This document shows positions 1 through 8,619 of a stretch of DNA of 64,000 bases, one piece after another. Numbering within the stretch: the first letter of the stretch is position 1; the number at the start of each line of letters is the position of its first letter. The stretch is from positions 109,089 to 173,088 of the forward strand of contig CAUEQD010000002.1 in assembly GCA_959019945.1 (NCBI GenBank), given 5' to 3'. The position numbers and the translations under genes were made by a program. The notes below the pieces were generated by a model that worked only from the letters and a program-made list of their open reading frames with translations, did not search any database and was not told the DNA's origin. The DNA is from an uncultured Collinsella sp. (GTDB taxonomy: Bacteria > Actinomycetota > Coriobacteriia > Coriobacteriales > Coriobacteriaceae).

Positions 1-1180
1 CCTGCGGTGCCAGGCGCTCAATGCGCTCGATGAGCGCGAACTCCTCGCCCAAGTCCTTCTTGGCGGCAAGCGTGCGCGCGTAACGGCGGCACACCTCGGC
101 GCGCGGGTCGCTGAGCGTATAGACGGCGTGGCCCATACCGTAGATGAGGCCCGTGCCGTCGAAAGCCTGCTTGTCGAGGATCTTGCCCAGGTAGGCCGCG
201 ACCTCGTCCTCGTCCTCCCAGTTGGAGACATGCGCGCGGATGTCCTCGTGCATAGACACGACCTTGGCATTGGCGCCGCCGTGGCGCGGGCCCTTGAGCG
301 AGCCGATAGCCGCGGCGTAGGCGGAATACGGGTCGGTGGCCGATGAGGACAGCACGCGGCAGGCGAACGTGGAGTTGTTGCCGCCGCCGTGCTCGGCATG
401 CAGCATGAGCATCACGTCGAGCAGCATGGCTTCGTCGCGGGTGAACGCCATGCCACCGCGCAAGACCTGTAGGATGGTCTCGGCGGTGGAGAGACCGGGC
501 GTGGGGTGCGGCACGTGAACCTCGGAGCCGCGAAGCTTGGCGACCGAGGCCATGTGTGCGAAGGCGGCGATGCGCGGGAGACGTGCGAGCATGGAAATGG
601 CGACGTCGATTTCATGCTCGGGCGTGATCACGTCGGGCTCGGCGTCGAAGGCGTAGAGCAGCAGTACGGCGCGCTGAAGCACATTCATGATGCTCGACGA
701 CACCGTGGTCATGGGGAACTCTTTGACGTACTCATCGCTCAGGTGCCTAAAAGCGCCCAGACGTCCGCAAAAACCGTCGAGCTCCTCTTTGTTGGGCAGC
801 GAGCCCGTGATGAGCAGGTAGGCGACCTCTTCGTAGCCATAGCGATTCTCGGCCTGGGCGTTGTTGACCAGGTCCTCGATGCTGTAGCCGCGCAGCGTAA
901 GCTTGCCCTGGTCGGGCACGACTTTGCCGCCGACCTTGTTGTAGCCGTGCACGTCCGAGATGCGGGTAAGGCCCGCGACCACGCCCGAGCCATCGGCATT
1001 GCGCAGGCCGCGCTTGACGTTATGCTCTACGAACAGGCCCTCGTCGTACGGGGCGGTCGGCAGGCCGTGGTAGAGGTTTTCGCTTTCGGGCGAAATCTGA
1101 CGGCTCGCCTCGTAATCCAGAACCAGGCGGCTCAGGTGATCGTCGAAGCGGTAGTAGATTTTCTTGGCGTCGTAGGCCAT
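1..1180 (-). CDS. gltA: Citrate synthase (C-terminus beyond window)
   Basis: Condenses acetyl-CoA (or a related acyl-CoA) with oxaloacetate. The minus-strand frame opens with ATG at 1180 (MAYDAKKIYYRF), preceded by a purine-rich GAGAGGAG ribosome site, and stays open to the window edge, giving about 393 residues. Family signatures are visible: RGYSIEDL near residue 95, the active-site histidine segment HAEHGGGNNST near 260, and GMGHAVY near 355. The final catalytic aspartate lies outside the window. The sequence also has the SLKGPRHGGAN segment typical of the family. An N-terminal stretch before the core resembles the long bacterial form. A 2-methylcitrate synthase activity cannot be excluded from sequence alone. 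The upstream ACT-domain gene reads the same way and could be cotranscribed. Confidence 0.9.
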   Translation of the reverse strand, partial: MAYDAKKIYYRFDDHLSRLVLDYEASRQISPESENLYHGLPTAPYDEGLFVEHNVKRGLRNADGSGVVAGLTRISDVHGYNKVGGKVVPDQGKLTLRGYSIEDLVNNAQAENRYGYEEVAYLLITGSLPNKEELDGFCGRLGAFRHLSDEYVKEFPMTTVSSSIMNVLQRAVLLLYAFDAEPDVITPEHEIDVAISMLARLPRIAAFAHMASVAKLRGSEVHVPHPTPGLSTAETILQVLRGGMAFTRDEAMLLDVMLMLHAEHGGGNNSTFACRVLSSSATDPYSAYAAAIGSLKGPRHGGANAKVVSMHEDIRAHVSNWEDEDEVAAYLGKILDKQAFDGTGLIYGMGHAVYTLSDPRAEVCRRYARTLAAKKDLGEEFALIERIERLAPQ

Positions 1181-1257
1181 GCGCGCTCCTCTCCGGTCCG
1201 CTTTGGGGCCGCGCGCTTGGACGATATGACGTCAAGCTGCCCCGAGCGGCTTGTTCG

Positions 1258-1545
1258 CTACAGGCGGTACATAAAGTTAAAGACGTCCTCGCGCTGGATG
1301 GACACGTTGACGCCCGAAAGCTCGCCGGCCTCGGCCAGGGCCTTCTGCAGCTCGGCGAAGTCGAGCTTGGACTCGGCGGTGTCGGCCAGCATGGTCATGG
1401 TAAAGATGTCCTCGATAATGGACTGCGTAATGTCGCGGATGTCGACGTTGGCCTCGCCCAGAACACGGGTGACGCCGGCGACGATACCGGGGCGGTTCTT
1501 GCCAAGGACGGTGATGACGATACGGGAGGACGAGATCTCGGCCAT
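1258..1545 (-). CDS. ACT domain-containing protein (UPF0237 type)
   Basis: A 95-residue protein made almost entirely of one ACT domain. It opens MAEISSSRIVITVLGKNRPG, and the GKNRPGIVAGVT loop followed by NVDIRDITQSI is the ligand-binding signature of ACT modules related to GcvR and UPF0237 proteins. Members usually have about 90 residues, so this is full length. It has no catalytic domain and presumably binds an amino acid or partner protein as a regulator. The gene lies 77 bp upstream of gltA on the same strand. The start is preceded by GAAAGGG on the minus strand. Its ligand cannot be read from the sequence. Confidence 0.85.
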   Translation of the reverse strand: MAEISSSRIVITVLGKNRPGIVAGVTRVLGEANVDIRDITQSIIEDIFTMTMLADTAESKLDFAELQKALAEAGELSGVNVSIQREDVFNFMYRL

Positions 1546-1941
1546 GGGAAACCCTTTCGCGTGATTGCGGCGCGCGCGGGGCGCTCCGCTACGGTACAGT
1601 GTTCATCATTGTACCTGTCTGGCGCAAAAAAGGCGCGCTCGCTGCGGCGTTACATGCCTGCAACATGAGCGTAAGGGGGAAGGCCGTACGGGGAAGAGCC
1701 GTCTGGCGCGTGTCCGGCTCGTGTTGGGTTGATTTCCGATCTCAGCCGAACACATTGAGCGGACAGGCCGTTCCCGCAGTCAGCCGAACGCCTCCGACGG
1801 CTGATTCCGAACTGGAAGCGGAGGGCATCCCCGCCCTTCGGTAGGGGATACCGCTCCGCGGCGCATGCCGCGGGCGGCGCCCCTATCGGACCACCGTGAC
1901 CTCAGTTGGGATGGGCCCAGCACTGCCGCGTACTCGGTGAG
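1546..1941. other. Intergenic stretch with one hairpin
   Basis: About 400 bp without a convincing gene. Short open frames here lack ribosome sites and family signatures. An imperfect hairpin spans 1818-1859, with arms GCGGAG/CTCCGC and inner arms ATCCCC/GGGGAT around a short loop. It lies just downstream of the integrase remnant on the minus strand and could be an old terminator. Nothing else is supported. Confidence 0.4.
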
Positions 1942-2667
1942 CTAGAGCCAACTGTTCGTCTTCACGTCGCGTATGGCGATATTTCGGTCGTCCGGCTCGG
2001 TGATGCCGTAGCCGAACGCCTGGAGCGTCTCGATGGACTCCTGGATCCTCTGTTGGAACATGGGACCCGGATCGACCCTCGGCCCGAGGTGCCCGCGCCA
2101 AAGGCACGGCGTGGCGCGCAGCATGTTATGGATTTTGGAGATGGGCTCGATGTCGGCGTAGACGTTGAGCGTCGCCATGGCGTCCTTGTGGCCGAGGATC
2201 GATTGGAGCGCCTTGATATCGCCGCCTTGGCGGATCCACTGCGTTGCGAACGTGTGGCAAAGGCCGTGGAACGTGATCAGCTCGTCGTTGGTGCCCATGA
2301 GGCCGTTGGTCTCCGAGAACGTCTTGAACGCCCTGCGGATATAGCTTGTCGTCGCGAAGGTCGCGCCCGGCTCCGACAGGATGTAGCAGTCCCCGATCTC
2401 GACCGCCCCGGTAAGGCCGCGCAAGCGCAGCTTTCCGCAGTCGATCTCGTGGGTCTCCTTCAGGAAGGGGAGTAGGCCGACCGGGTCGATGGGGATACCC
2501 CTGGCGTCATGGGTCTTGGTGTCCTTGATAAACGAACCCATTCCCTTCGCGTACGCCACCGAGTGTCTGATCGAGATCAGGCCCGTCTCGAAATCCACAT
2601 CGCACCACCGAAGGCCGCAGACCTCGCCGATTCGCATCCCCGTGTGCAGGGCGAGTACGACCGCCCT
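1942..2667 (-). pseudogene. Tyrosine recombinase (phage integrase), N-terminally truncated remnant
   Basis: The minus-strand frame contains the C-terminal catalytic half of a tyrosine integrase: ALHTGMRIGEVCGLRW (box I arginine), then FHGLCHTFATQW, SILGHKDAMATLNVYAD (histidine and nucleophilic tyrosine) and a short tail. The N-terminal arm- and core-binding domains are absent. In box II the normal HGLRHT reads HGLCHT: the codon is TGC where the family has CGN, so a catalytic arginine is lost. The frame continues directly and in phase from the stop codon of the XRE gene at 2668, so the first coding residues of the fragment follow TAG without a start codon. An internal ATG at 2637 exists but would not restore function. 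This marks a former mobile element boundary. Confidence 0.85.
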
Positions 2668-2919
2668 CTAATCCTCGGCGGACCAATCGAGTCCGAACTC
2701 CTTTCGGGCATCCTCTTCGCTCATGACTTCGAGAAGGTCTCCGGGTTGGCAACGAAGGGCGAGGCATAGCTGCTCGAGTGTGTTGAAGCGAATGCCGCGA
2801 ATATGCCCTTTTTTAATACGGGACAGGTTCACGGGCGTGGTTCCAATCCTTTCGGCAAGTTCGTTCGAGGAAATCTTTCGCTCGGCCATGATCTTGTCGA
2901 GGCGAACAATTACGGGCAT
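2668..2919 (-). CDS. XRE-family (Cro/C1-type) transcriptional regulator
   Basis: An 83-residue protein that is essentially one helix-turn-helix domain: VRLDKIMAERKISSNELAERIG, then TPVNLSRIKKGHIRGIRFNTLEQLCLAL, typical of the small YozG/HTH_26 type. Such regulators commonly sit beside a four-helix membrane protein, as here (2929-3441, same strand, 9 bp gap), and probably form an operon with it. Its 3' end is fused in phase, through its own stop codon, to the integrase remnant, so the last residues (GLDWSAED) may be altered by the recombination junction. A perfect inverted repeat at 3479-3497 in the divergent promoter region is a candidate binding site, which would place the ABC genes at 3577 under its control. 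Confidence 0.85.
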   Translation of the reverse strand: MPVIVRLDKIMAERKISSNELAERIGTTPVNLSRIKKGHIRGIRFNTLEQLCLALRCQPGDLLEVMSEEDARKEFGLDWSAED

Positions 2920-2928
2920 GGCGTTTCC

Positions 2929-3441
2929 TTACGCAATCTCGTCGGAGTCGAGGTACAGCTCTCGGGCGTACAAGAAGAGCTGGGAAAGCATGAACAGGAC
3001 GATGCCGAGAACCAGAGAGGTCCAATCGAATGATGAAGCGATCTCTTGGGCGCCGACGGCCCCCTCGCCGCCAAACATCGAAACGGAGGTTTTGAGTGAG
3101 CCGGCGTAGAGGCTGGTGGCAGCTTGAACAACGAAGAGAATGCCGAGCACCTTCAAGCATGTCGCAGACCCTTTCTTGAAGGGGTCTCCGCTCTTGATCG
3201 TCCACACGAGAACGGCGCTGAGGATGGTCGTAGCGATACCGATGACGGCAGGGACCAATGTCGAGATCGCAAGGGCTGGATACGCGGGGGAGTCTGCAAT
3301 TACAGGGTTGTCGAGCACTTCGATTGCTGGCTTTAAGGAGAACGCCACTTGTGCGATGGCGGTGGCGCAAAGGGTCGCAGAGGCTATCGCACATGCGATG
3401 CGGAAGGAATGAAGCCGGGGAGTGCGATTGTCGGAACTCAT
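2929..3441 (-). CDS. DUF2975-like four-helix membrane protein
   Basis: A 170-residue protein with four predicted membrane segments at roughly 12-33, 55-80, 97-118 and 140-160, and a short charged C-terminus (YARELYLDSDEIA). Size, topology and its place immediately upstream of a small XRE regulator match the DUF2975 family, whose function is not established. I infer the family from architecture rather than from a diagnostic motif. The start is ATG at 3441 with a strong GGAGG site 7 bp upstream. A possible minus-strand promoter lies upstream: TTGCCG, 17 bp, TAAACT, with the -10 region inside the palindrome at 3479-3497. The pair may sense membrane state and control the divergent ABC operon. Confidence 0.65.
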   Translation of the reverse strand: MSSDNRTPRLHSFRIACAIASATLCATAIAQVAFSLKPAIEVLDNPVIADSPAYPALAISTLVPAVIGIATTILSAVLVWTIKSGDPFKKGSATCLKVLGILFVVQAATSLYAGSLKTSVSMFGGEGAVGAQEIASSFDWTSLVLGIVLFMLSQLFLYARELYLDSDEIA

Positions 3442-3478
3442 AATAACCTCCGAAGAATTTAAAAAACTCAGGTTACTT

Positions 3479-3497
3479 TTTAACAGTTTATGTTAAA
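3479..3497. promoter_or_regulatory. Candidate operator between XRE/DUF2975 genes and ABC operon
   Basis: A perfect inverted repeat, TTTAACA-GTTTA-TGTTAAA. It overlaps the -10 of a plausible minus-strand promoter (TTGCCG, 17-bp spacer, TAAACT) for the DUF2975/XRE pair. A related string, GTTACTTTTAATCTAACA, occurs at about 6653-6670 before the second ABC gene, so one regulator may bind both. Binding is inferred only. Confidence 0.5.
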
Positions 3498-3520
3498 TTG
3501 ACTTTGCCGGCAAGTAATAA

Positions 3521-3543
3521 GGGCCGAGCATTTTGTTCGGCCC
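3521..3543 (+). other. GC-rich hairpin in leader of ABC operon
   Basis: Arms GGGCCGA and TCGGCCC enclose a 9-nt loop, followed by CTCTGTT rather than a clear U tract. The hairpin lies between the putative operator and the first ABC gene on the plus strand. It could attenuate transcription or be an old terminator. Confidence 0.35.
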
Positions 3544-3576
3544 CTCTGTTCCGACTGGATGAGGTTAAGGTTGGCG

Positions 3577-5799
3577 ATGAATATGCTCAAAATCTCGAAG
3601 GCGATCTTTAGGTCGCTTCTCTCCTCCAGGTCGCTCTGTGTTGTCGTTGTTGCGTTGATGGTTCTTTGTGCTCTGCCCGTCTTCAGGAGCGCGGCTGGCA
3701 TCGACGGACGGGTCGAATACCTCGAGTCGGGAATAACCCGTGTTGAGCAGGAATTGTCAGCATCCTATGCGGATGCGCTTGTGAATGCGGGGGAGGACGG
3801 TGTCTATACCTCTTCATCAAGCATGCCCGCGCTTCTGTACCCTCTTGCCGCGGGACGTCTTATCTTGGCACCGCTCTCTCCCCTACTTCCGTTTCTGCAG
3901 ATATCGGATGGAGAGTACACCTATTATGACGGATCGAAGGAGTACTTGCTATGGGTCGCAACGGCCGTTGCCGTCTCGTTCCTTGCCGCGCGTCTTAACA
4001 AACGTGGAAAGCTCATCATCCAGGCACCGATGGGCGAGCTGGGTAGACTTGTTGCATCGAGCGTATGGGCGAGTGTTTTTGCAATGCTTGCCGTCCTCGC
4101 CATCAATCTTCCAGGGATAATCGCCGCGCTTGTGAAGAATGGCCCGGGCTCGCCGTTCTATCCGATAGGCTACATTCAATATGCGACTCCGGTTATCAAA
4201 CCGGCTTGGCTGGTGTTCGCGCAGACGGCCATCTTGCAATTCTTGGTGGCAGCGTTCATCTCGCTTGTCGTTCACCTTGCCGTGAAGATTGCCAATAACC
4301 CTACGCTTGGAATCGTGTTCGTATGTGCCCTGATGGGGGTGACGATGGTTCCCGGGTATTACGGAAGATCCATCGCTTTACGTGAGTTCGCCCTGTTGAA
4401 TCCCCTTACGTATGCGAACACTGAGTTGACCGTCGGCGCCTATAGCCCGTACCCGACAACGCAGATAGTGAATCTACCTGGACTTTGCTTCGAGCGTGGC
4501 GCGATTGCCCTCGTATGCGCAATCGGGATCGAGGTGCTGGCAATTAGCCTGCTTTGCGTTGCTGGAAAGAGCGGCTGCGCGTGCCCGATATCCCCGATTT
4601 GTCTTGAGAGAGGTTCCTTCACTGCATCGAGAACGGCAACTCGTTCGAGCGCTTGTGCCTCCGCCGTTGCATACGTAAGAACGATGGGGAAACTGCTCCT
4701 GCGTTCTCCTACCCTCGCCGTATGCGCGATTGCAATGTCGACGACGATGCTGGCCCCGGCTCTGGTCGAGATGTTTCCTGACGCTGATAACGTTTCCGCT
4801 GTTCGGTATAGGGATGGGGAGCTCCGTTCAATAGATCGGTATCTAGAGCAGAACGCTGCGAATATGGACGTCGAGGGCAAAGCGGCCCTGGAAGACATGC
4901 GGGATGCTCTTTCGGGTTTCGTGTACGCGCCTATGCCTGCGGAGGGGTTTCGAAGCCTTGCGACGTACGAGCGCGCTCGAGGTGAGCTGGGCGCGGCAGA
5001 TGCGACTCTCCTGCAATCGATCGGAATCGAGCCGGAGACTCCTTCTCGTGCGGAGGCGCGCGCCCTTCTGCTTGAGTCGATCGCGAGCTTGCCGGAACCC
5101 AAGGTTTACGAGTTAAGTACGAAGATGCCCCCATTAATCCTCCTTTCGTATCTCCAGGCAGCGCTTCCCTCCTTATTTTTGCTGTTGCCCGTGGTTGTCA
5201 CATCGCTCGCGTGCACCCACCTGCAGTGTCGTTCCCTTCTGGTTCTCCAGATCCCCGCAACAGCGCATGTGCGTTTTCTGACGGCTGTTGCGCTGGCTCT
5301 CCTGCTTGGCTTGGTGCTGCTTTTGGTGTCGATGGTTCCCGCTGTCGTTGTGTCCGTGATTAAGAACGGTGCGGGTGGATCGGAGTATCCCGTCGCTCTC
5401 ATTCGGGCGGGAGCTTCGACAACGTCCATGGTGGGGGAGGCGGTGTTGTGCAGTATTCCGTTGCTGGTCATGGCATACGGCGTGATTTCCGTCGTCGCTG
5501 CGTTGACAGCAGCGATTAGCCGCAACCCCGTTGTCACCGGAATGGTTTGCGCGGTTCTCTTGGTGTTGGGTTCGTTGAGCGCTCATGTTGAAAGCGTGGG
5601 CATGGGCGTCGCGCTGCTGGCTCCATTCGCCTCGTTTGATCCCGCTTCCCAGGTGGGGACGATTGGGTTCCTTGGGCGAGGGACGAACGCGATGCCTTTT
5701 GGAGAGGTCGTCGGCGCATCGGGCGCTCTGCTGGTGGTCTTGGGCGCCGTATCTCCGTTGATGGTGCGCCTGAGTGTTCCAAAGATCGAAAGGGGATGA
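3577..5799 (+). CDS. ABC transporter permease, internally duplicated
   Basis: About 740 residues with two similar halves. Each half has an N-terminal membrane anchor, a long extracytoplasmic segment and a cluster of hydrophobic helices. The halves share a recognisable motif: LVKNGPGSPFYPIGYI near residue 190 and VIKNGAGGSEYPVALI near 605. A third version (LNGFGQIGYPIAFF) occurs in the fused transporter at 6699. I read this as an ABC-2-type export permease produced by tandem duplication, working with the ATPase at 5796, which it overlaps by 4 bp (ATGA). I chose ATG 3577 because AAGG lies a few bases upstream; an in-frame ATG at 3559 has no ribosome site. Substrate unknown; export of a peptide or protection against one is possible given the XRE context. 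Confidence 0.7.
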   Translation: MNMLKISKAIFRSLLSSRSLCVVVVALMVLCALPVFRSAAGIDGRVEYLESGITRVEQELSASYADALVNAGEDGVYTSSSSMPALLYPLAAGRLILAPLSPLLPFLQISDGEYTYYDGSKEYLLWVATAVAVSFLAARLNKRGKLIIQAPMGELGRLVASSVWASVFAMLAVLAINLPGIIAALVKNGPGSPFYPIGYIQYATPVIKPAWLVFAQTAILQFLVAAFISLVVHLAVKIANNPTLGIVFVCALMGVTMVPGYYGRSIALREFALLNPLTYANTELTVGAYSPYPTTQIVNLPGLCFERGAIALVCAIGIEVLAISLLCVAGKSGCACPISPICLERGSFTASRTATRSSACASAVAYVRTMGKLLLRSPTLAVCAIAMSTTMLAPALVEMFPDADNVSAVRYRDGELRSIDRYLEQNAANMDVEGKAALEDMRDALSGFVYAPMPAEGFRSLATYERARGELGAADATLLQSIGIEPETPSRAEARALLLESIASLPEPKVYELSTKMPPLILLSYLQAALPSLFLLLPVVVTSLACTHLQCRSLLVLQIPATAHVRFLTAVALALLLGLVLLLVSMVPAVVVSVIKNGAGGSEYPVALIRAGASTTSMVGEAVLCSIPLLVMAYGVISVVAALTAAISRNPVVTGMVCAVLLVLGSLSAHVESVGMGVALLAPFASFDPASQVGTIGFLGRGTNAMPFGEVVGASGALLVVLGAVSPLMVRLSVPKIERG

Positions 5800-6545
5800 T
5801 CTCGATGATTGACCTTCAAACGCTGACGATCTCTTATGGAAAGAAGGTGCTCGTAGATTCGGTGAACGCTGAGTTTGCCCCGGGTACGGTCTACGGTCTC
5901 GTCGCTCCGAACGGGCATGGAAAGACGACGTTGCTGCGTGCGATGGCAGGTTTGCCGGGTCCTCGCGTGGACGGGAGCATCGTTCTGGATGAGGTGCAGG
6001 GTACGGGTGCGAGAGAGGTCCGTTCTATGATCTTCTATGCACCTGGTGAGGGGACGCTGCTGTATCCCGGATTGCGTGCGGAAGATCACCTCAAGATGGT
6101 TTGCGATATGTGGCCGCACGCTCGCGATATCGAAGAGATAGTGGAACAAACGCAGATAGGCGAGTTCGCGAAGATGAGGATCCGCACTCTGAGCCAGGGC
6201 ATGAAGCAGCAGCTTACCCTGGCGATTGCGTATGCGACGGGCGCGCGGTGCCTTCTATTAGATGAGCCCATGAACGCGCTCGACCCCAGCAGGGTGGACT
6301 TGCATTCCGAGATTCTCAGGAAGCTGGCCGATTCTGGTACGTGCATCATCATGTCATCCCACATCTTGGATTCGGTCGATAGGCTGTGCGATGAGATTCT
6401 GTTTTTGAAGGATGGGAGGCTCATTAGAAGCATTCCGCAAGATGATGCTGCGCCGAAGTCTCCTGGATCCCATTTCGCAAAGCCTGCCGGACGCGCCGAG
6501 GGTGCGCTAAGCACGTATCGGCGACTCTACGAAAAGGGCGGGTAG
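5796..6545 (+). CDS. ABC transporter ATP-binding protein
   Basis: A 249-residue ATPase with Walker A VAPNGHGKTTLL near residue 39, signature TLSQGMKQQ near 130 and Walker B CLLLDEPMNALDP near 155, followed by the switch histidine in IIMSSHILD. The signature reads LSQGM rather than LSGGQ, as in many ABC-2 exporters of the bacitracin/lantibiotic type. The start codon overlaps the permease stop (ATGA), so the two are translationally coupled. The C-terminal 40 residues are polar and unlike the core. The ATPase half of the fused protein at 6699 is clearly related (VAPNGSGKTTLL, LSTGMKQQVKLAMA), so the two systems are paralogous. Confidence 0.85.
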   Translation: MISMIDLQTLTISYGKKVLVDSVNAEFAPGTVYGLVAPNGHGKTTLLRAMAGLPGPRVDGSIVLDEVQGTGAREVRSMIFYAPGEGTLLYPGLRAEDHLKMVCDMWPHARDIEEIVEQTQIGEFAKMRIRTLSQGMKQQLTLAIAYATGARCLLLDEPMNALDPSRVDLHSEILRKLADSGTCIIMSSHILDSVDRLCDEILFLKDGRLIRSIPQDDAAPKSPGSHFAKPAGRAEGALSTYRRLYEKGG

Positions 6546-6698
6546 AAATGCAAGTTAAAAATCTATGTGGTCAATATGATGCCGTTGAACCCGCGTGTCG
6601 ATACCGCTCAGCCATTCGCCTCGCCCCCATCGCACGCATCTTCATTCGGTCTGTTACTTTTAATCTAACAATTCTTTGAGGAACGTAGGTGCTTCTAA
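6546..6698 (+). promoter_or_regulatory. Spacer between the two ABC systems
   Basis: Contains GTTACTTTTAATCTAACA near 6653-6670, which resembles the palindromic operator region at 3472-3497 and may give the fused transporter the same regulator. A 43-codon frame starts at ATG 6548 just after the ATPase stop (MQVKNLCGQYDAVEP...) and ends before 6699. It could be a coupled peptide or a remnant, and has no recognisable family. Confidence 0.3.
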
Positions 6699-8507
6699 AT
6701 GTACTGTCGACTTCTTCTCAAACTAATCCTAAGAGACAAGGCCGTATGGATTTGTACGCTCGTTCTCGCTGCAGCCTTTTCCGTCCCCATTGCGTTCAAT
6801 TCACCCATCTACGGCCCCTTCTTTATGAAGCAGGGCATGCAGGGCTTTGTCGACGCATTCAATACGCGCGCGCCCCAGGCCAGCGGCACAGACCTATCGC
6901 CAGAGCAGCAAGATGACGCTGAGCTTGCAAGATACGCGAACGCCGCCCTCGCCGCCCAAACCGACGCCGCCTTTCTCGACTCTGCCGAGAGCTACTACGC
7001 GCTCATGGACGAGGGCTTCCAATCCGGGTCCATCGTGGGGGACCAGGAGACCAATGACGCGGCGCTCGCATATTGCCGTGCCCTGAGCAGCTCCGGCATC
7101 GCGGATATCCCGGCCTCCGCAAACGACCTGCCGTTCCTCTCCTTCCTGCCCTACGCCATTGCCCAGGCGCCGTCCTTCCTTCCCTTCATCCCCTTCCTTC
7201 TCTCGTCGATACTCGTGCTCGGCGCCACAAGGCCCGGGACCCTGGCGGCAAAGGCGCCCGTGCCCAAATTCCGGCGCCTTATCCAGATCGTGTTTTCGAT
7301 AATCGCCGCGGGGACCGCGATGCTCCTCGCCGGCCTCGCGCCCGGGGGCATTTACGCCTTGGCCCTAAACGGCTTCGGGCAGATCGGGTACCCGATCGCC
7401 TTCTTCCATGACGGCGCGCTTACCACCACGACCGCGGGAAACGTCTTCACAGCCCTGCTTCTCGCGCTGCTCGCGGGCGGAACCTTGATATCCGTTTGCT
7501 CCGCCGTCCTATCGACCGCAACGAGGCGCGTCCTCGCGGGCCCCCTTACCTCCGCGCTGCTTGTCGCGGCCCCGGCATTCCCGTTACTGTCCGATTCGGC
7601 ACTAGGGCATAACGCCGCGCTCAATCTCCTGCCGCTGGCCATATTCTCGCCTATCGAGGCAACGGGTTACGTGGGATGCTTCCCGACAGAATTCATTGGC
7701 TCCGGTTCGGGCAGCGCATCGATGCTTGCCGTGGCCCTGGCATACGCCGCGGTCCTTTTTGCGGTCGGCGCCGTTGCGACACGTTCGCCCAAACAGCCTG
7801 GACCCGCGAAAAAGCACCATGGGCTCGAGCTCCTGGACGCGAGCGTGGGATACGGGAGCACGACGATACTTTCAATCGGGTCGCTTTTCCTGAGCCCGGG
7901 AACGGCGGCGGGCCTCGTTGCCCCCAACGGCTCGGGGAAAACCACCCTTCTTGAAGCGCTGTCGGGCCAATTTCCCACCCGCATCCGCTCGGGAAGCCTG
8001 GCGGCAGACGGAATCTACCAACGTCGATCAGCCGAATTCGCAGAACTCGTCTACCTGAGCTCTTCGGGCGGCGCGGATCTCTATCCCACGCTATCGGCCA
8101 TCGAGCACCTTGCTTTCGTTAGGGAGGCGTGGAAATCGGCCGCCGACATCGACTCGCTCTGCGACTCCCTCGGAATCTCCCCATATCTCGACAAGCCGAC
8201 CCGTAAACTCTCGACAGGAATGAAGCAGCAGGTAAAGCTTGCCATGGCGATATCGACCGGTTGCCCGTACCTCATCCTCGATGAACCGCTGAACGGCCTC
8301 GATCCGGGAAAGCGGAAAACCTCCTGCGACGCGATGCGCAGCGAGGTGGCGCGGGGACGCAGCGTGCTCATTTCAAGCCATCTGCTCGACGACCTGGCAG
8401 ACCTCACCGACTCGTTCTACTTCATCGAGGCCGGCACGCTCGTGGAAAAGATCGAGTCGTCCTCGCAGACGCTCAAGCAGGAATACCTCGATACATACGA
8501 GAGATGA
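6699..8507 (+). CDS. ABC transporter, permease-ATPase fusion
   Basis: A 602-residue single polypeptide with an N-terminal membrane part (residues 1-360) and a C-terminal ATPase. The membrane part has an anchor at 14-32, an acidic external segment, and hydrophobic helices from about 140. It carries LNGFGQIGYPIAFF, the motif shared with both halves of the permease at 3577. The ATPase shows Walker A VAPNGSGKTTLLEAL near 410, signature KLSTGMKQQVKLAMA and Walker B YLILDEPLNGLDPGK. It combines in one chain what the preceding operon encodes in two. The start ATG follows GAGGAACGTAGG. Its 3' end is immediately followed by a dispersed repeat (8503-8546). Substrate unknown. Confidence 0.75.
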   Translation: MYCRLLLKLILRDKAVWICTLVLAAAFSVPIAFNSPIYGPFFMKQGMQGFVDAFNTRAPQASGTDLSPEQQDDAELARYANAALAAQTDAAFLDSAESYYALMDEGFQSGSIVGDQETNDAALAYCRALSSSGIADIPASANDLPFLSFLPYAIAQAPSFLPFIPFLLSSILVLGATRPGTLAAKAPVPKFRRLIQIVFSIIAAGTAMLLAGLAPGGIYALALNGFGQIGYPIAFFHDGALTTTTAGNVFTALLLALLAGGTLISVCSAVLSTATRRVLAGPLTSALLVAAPAFPLLSDSALGHNAALNLLPLAIFSPIEATGYVGCFPTEFIGSGSGSASMLAVALAYAAVLFAVGAVATRSPKQPGPAKKHHGLELLDASVGYGSTTILSIGSLFLSPGTAAGLVAPNGSGKTTLLEALSGQFPTRIRSGSLAADGIYQRRSAEFAELVYLSSSGGADLYPTLSAIEHLAFVREAWKSAADIDSLCDSLGISPYLDKPTRKLSTGMKQQVKLAMAISTGCPYLILDEPLNGLDPGKRKTSCDAMRSEVARGRSVLISSHLLDDLADLTDSFYFIEAGTLVEKIESSSQTLKQEYLDTYER

Positions 8508-8546
8508 ATGTGGGGGAGTGTTCGGATGAAGTCGATAATCAAGGCA
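8503..8546 (+). repeat. Dispersed repeat with small-ORF start, copy 1
   Basis: Contains GTTCGGATGAAGTCGATAAT preceded by GATGAATGTGGGGG. It begins at the stop codon of the fused ABC gene. A near-identical inverted copy lies at 63951-63990 and a diverged copy at 25598-25632. The ATG at 8526 begins a 15-codon frame, MKSIIKAAHVVPKRP. Confidence 0.7.
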
Positions 8547-8619
8547 GCTCATGTCGTGCCGAAAAGACCGTGAACCTTTTGTGGGACGCGCGGCGCCGTG
8601 GTAACATAGCCGAGTTTGT

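Noticed and set aside
506..1564. 352-codon plus-strand frame opposite citrate synthase
   Set aside because: Shadow of gltA, which has clear catalytic motifs on the minus strand.
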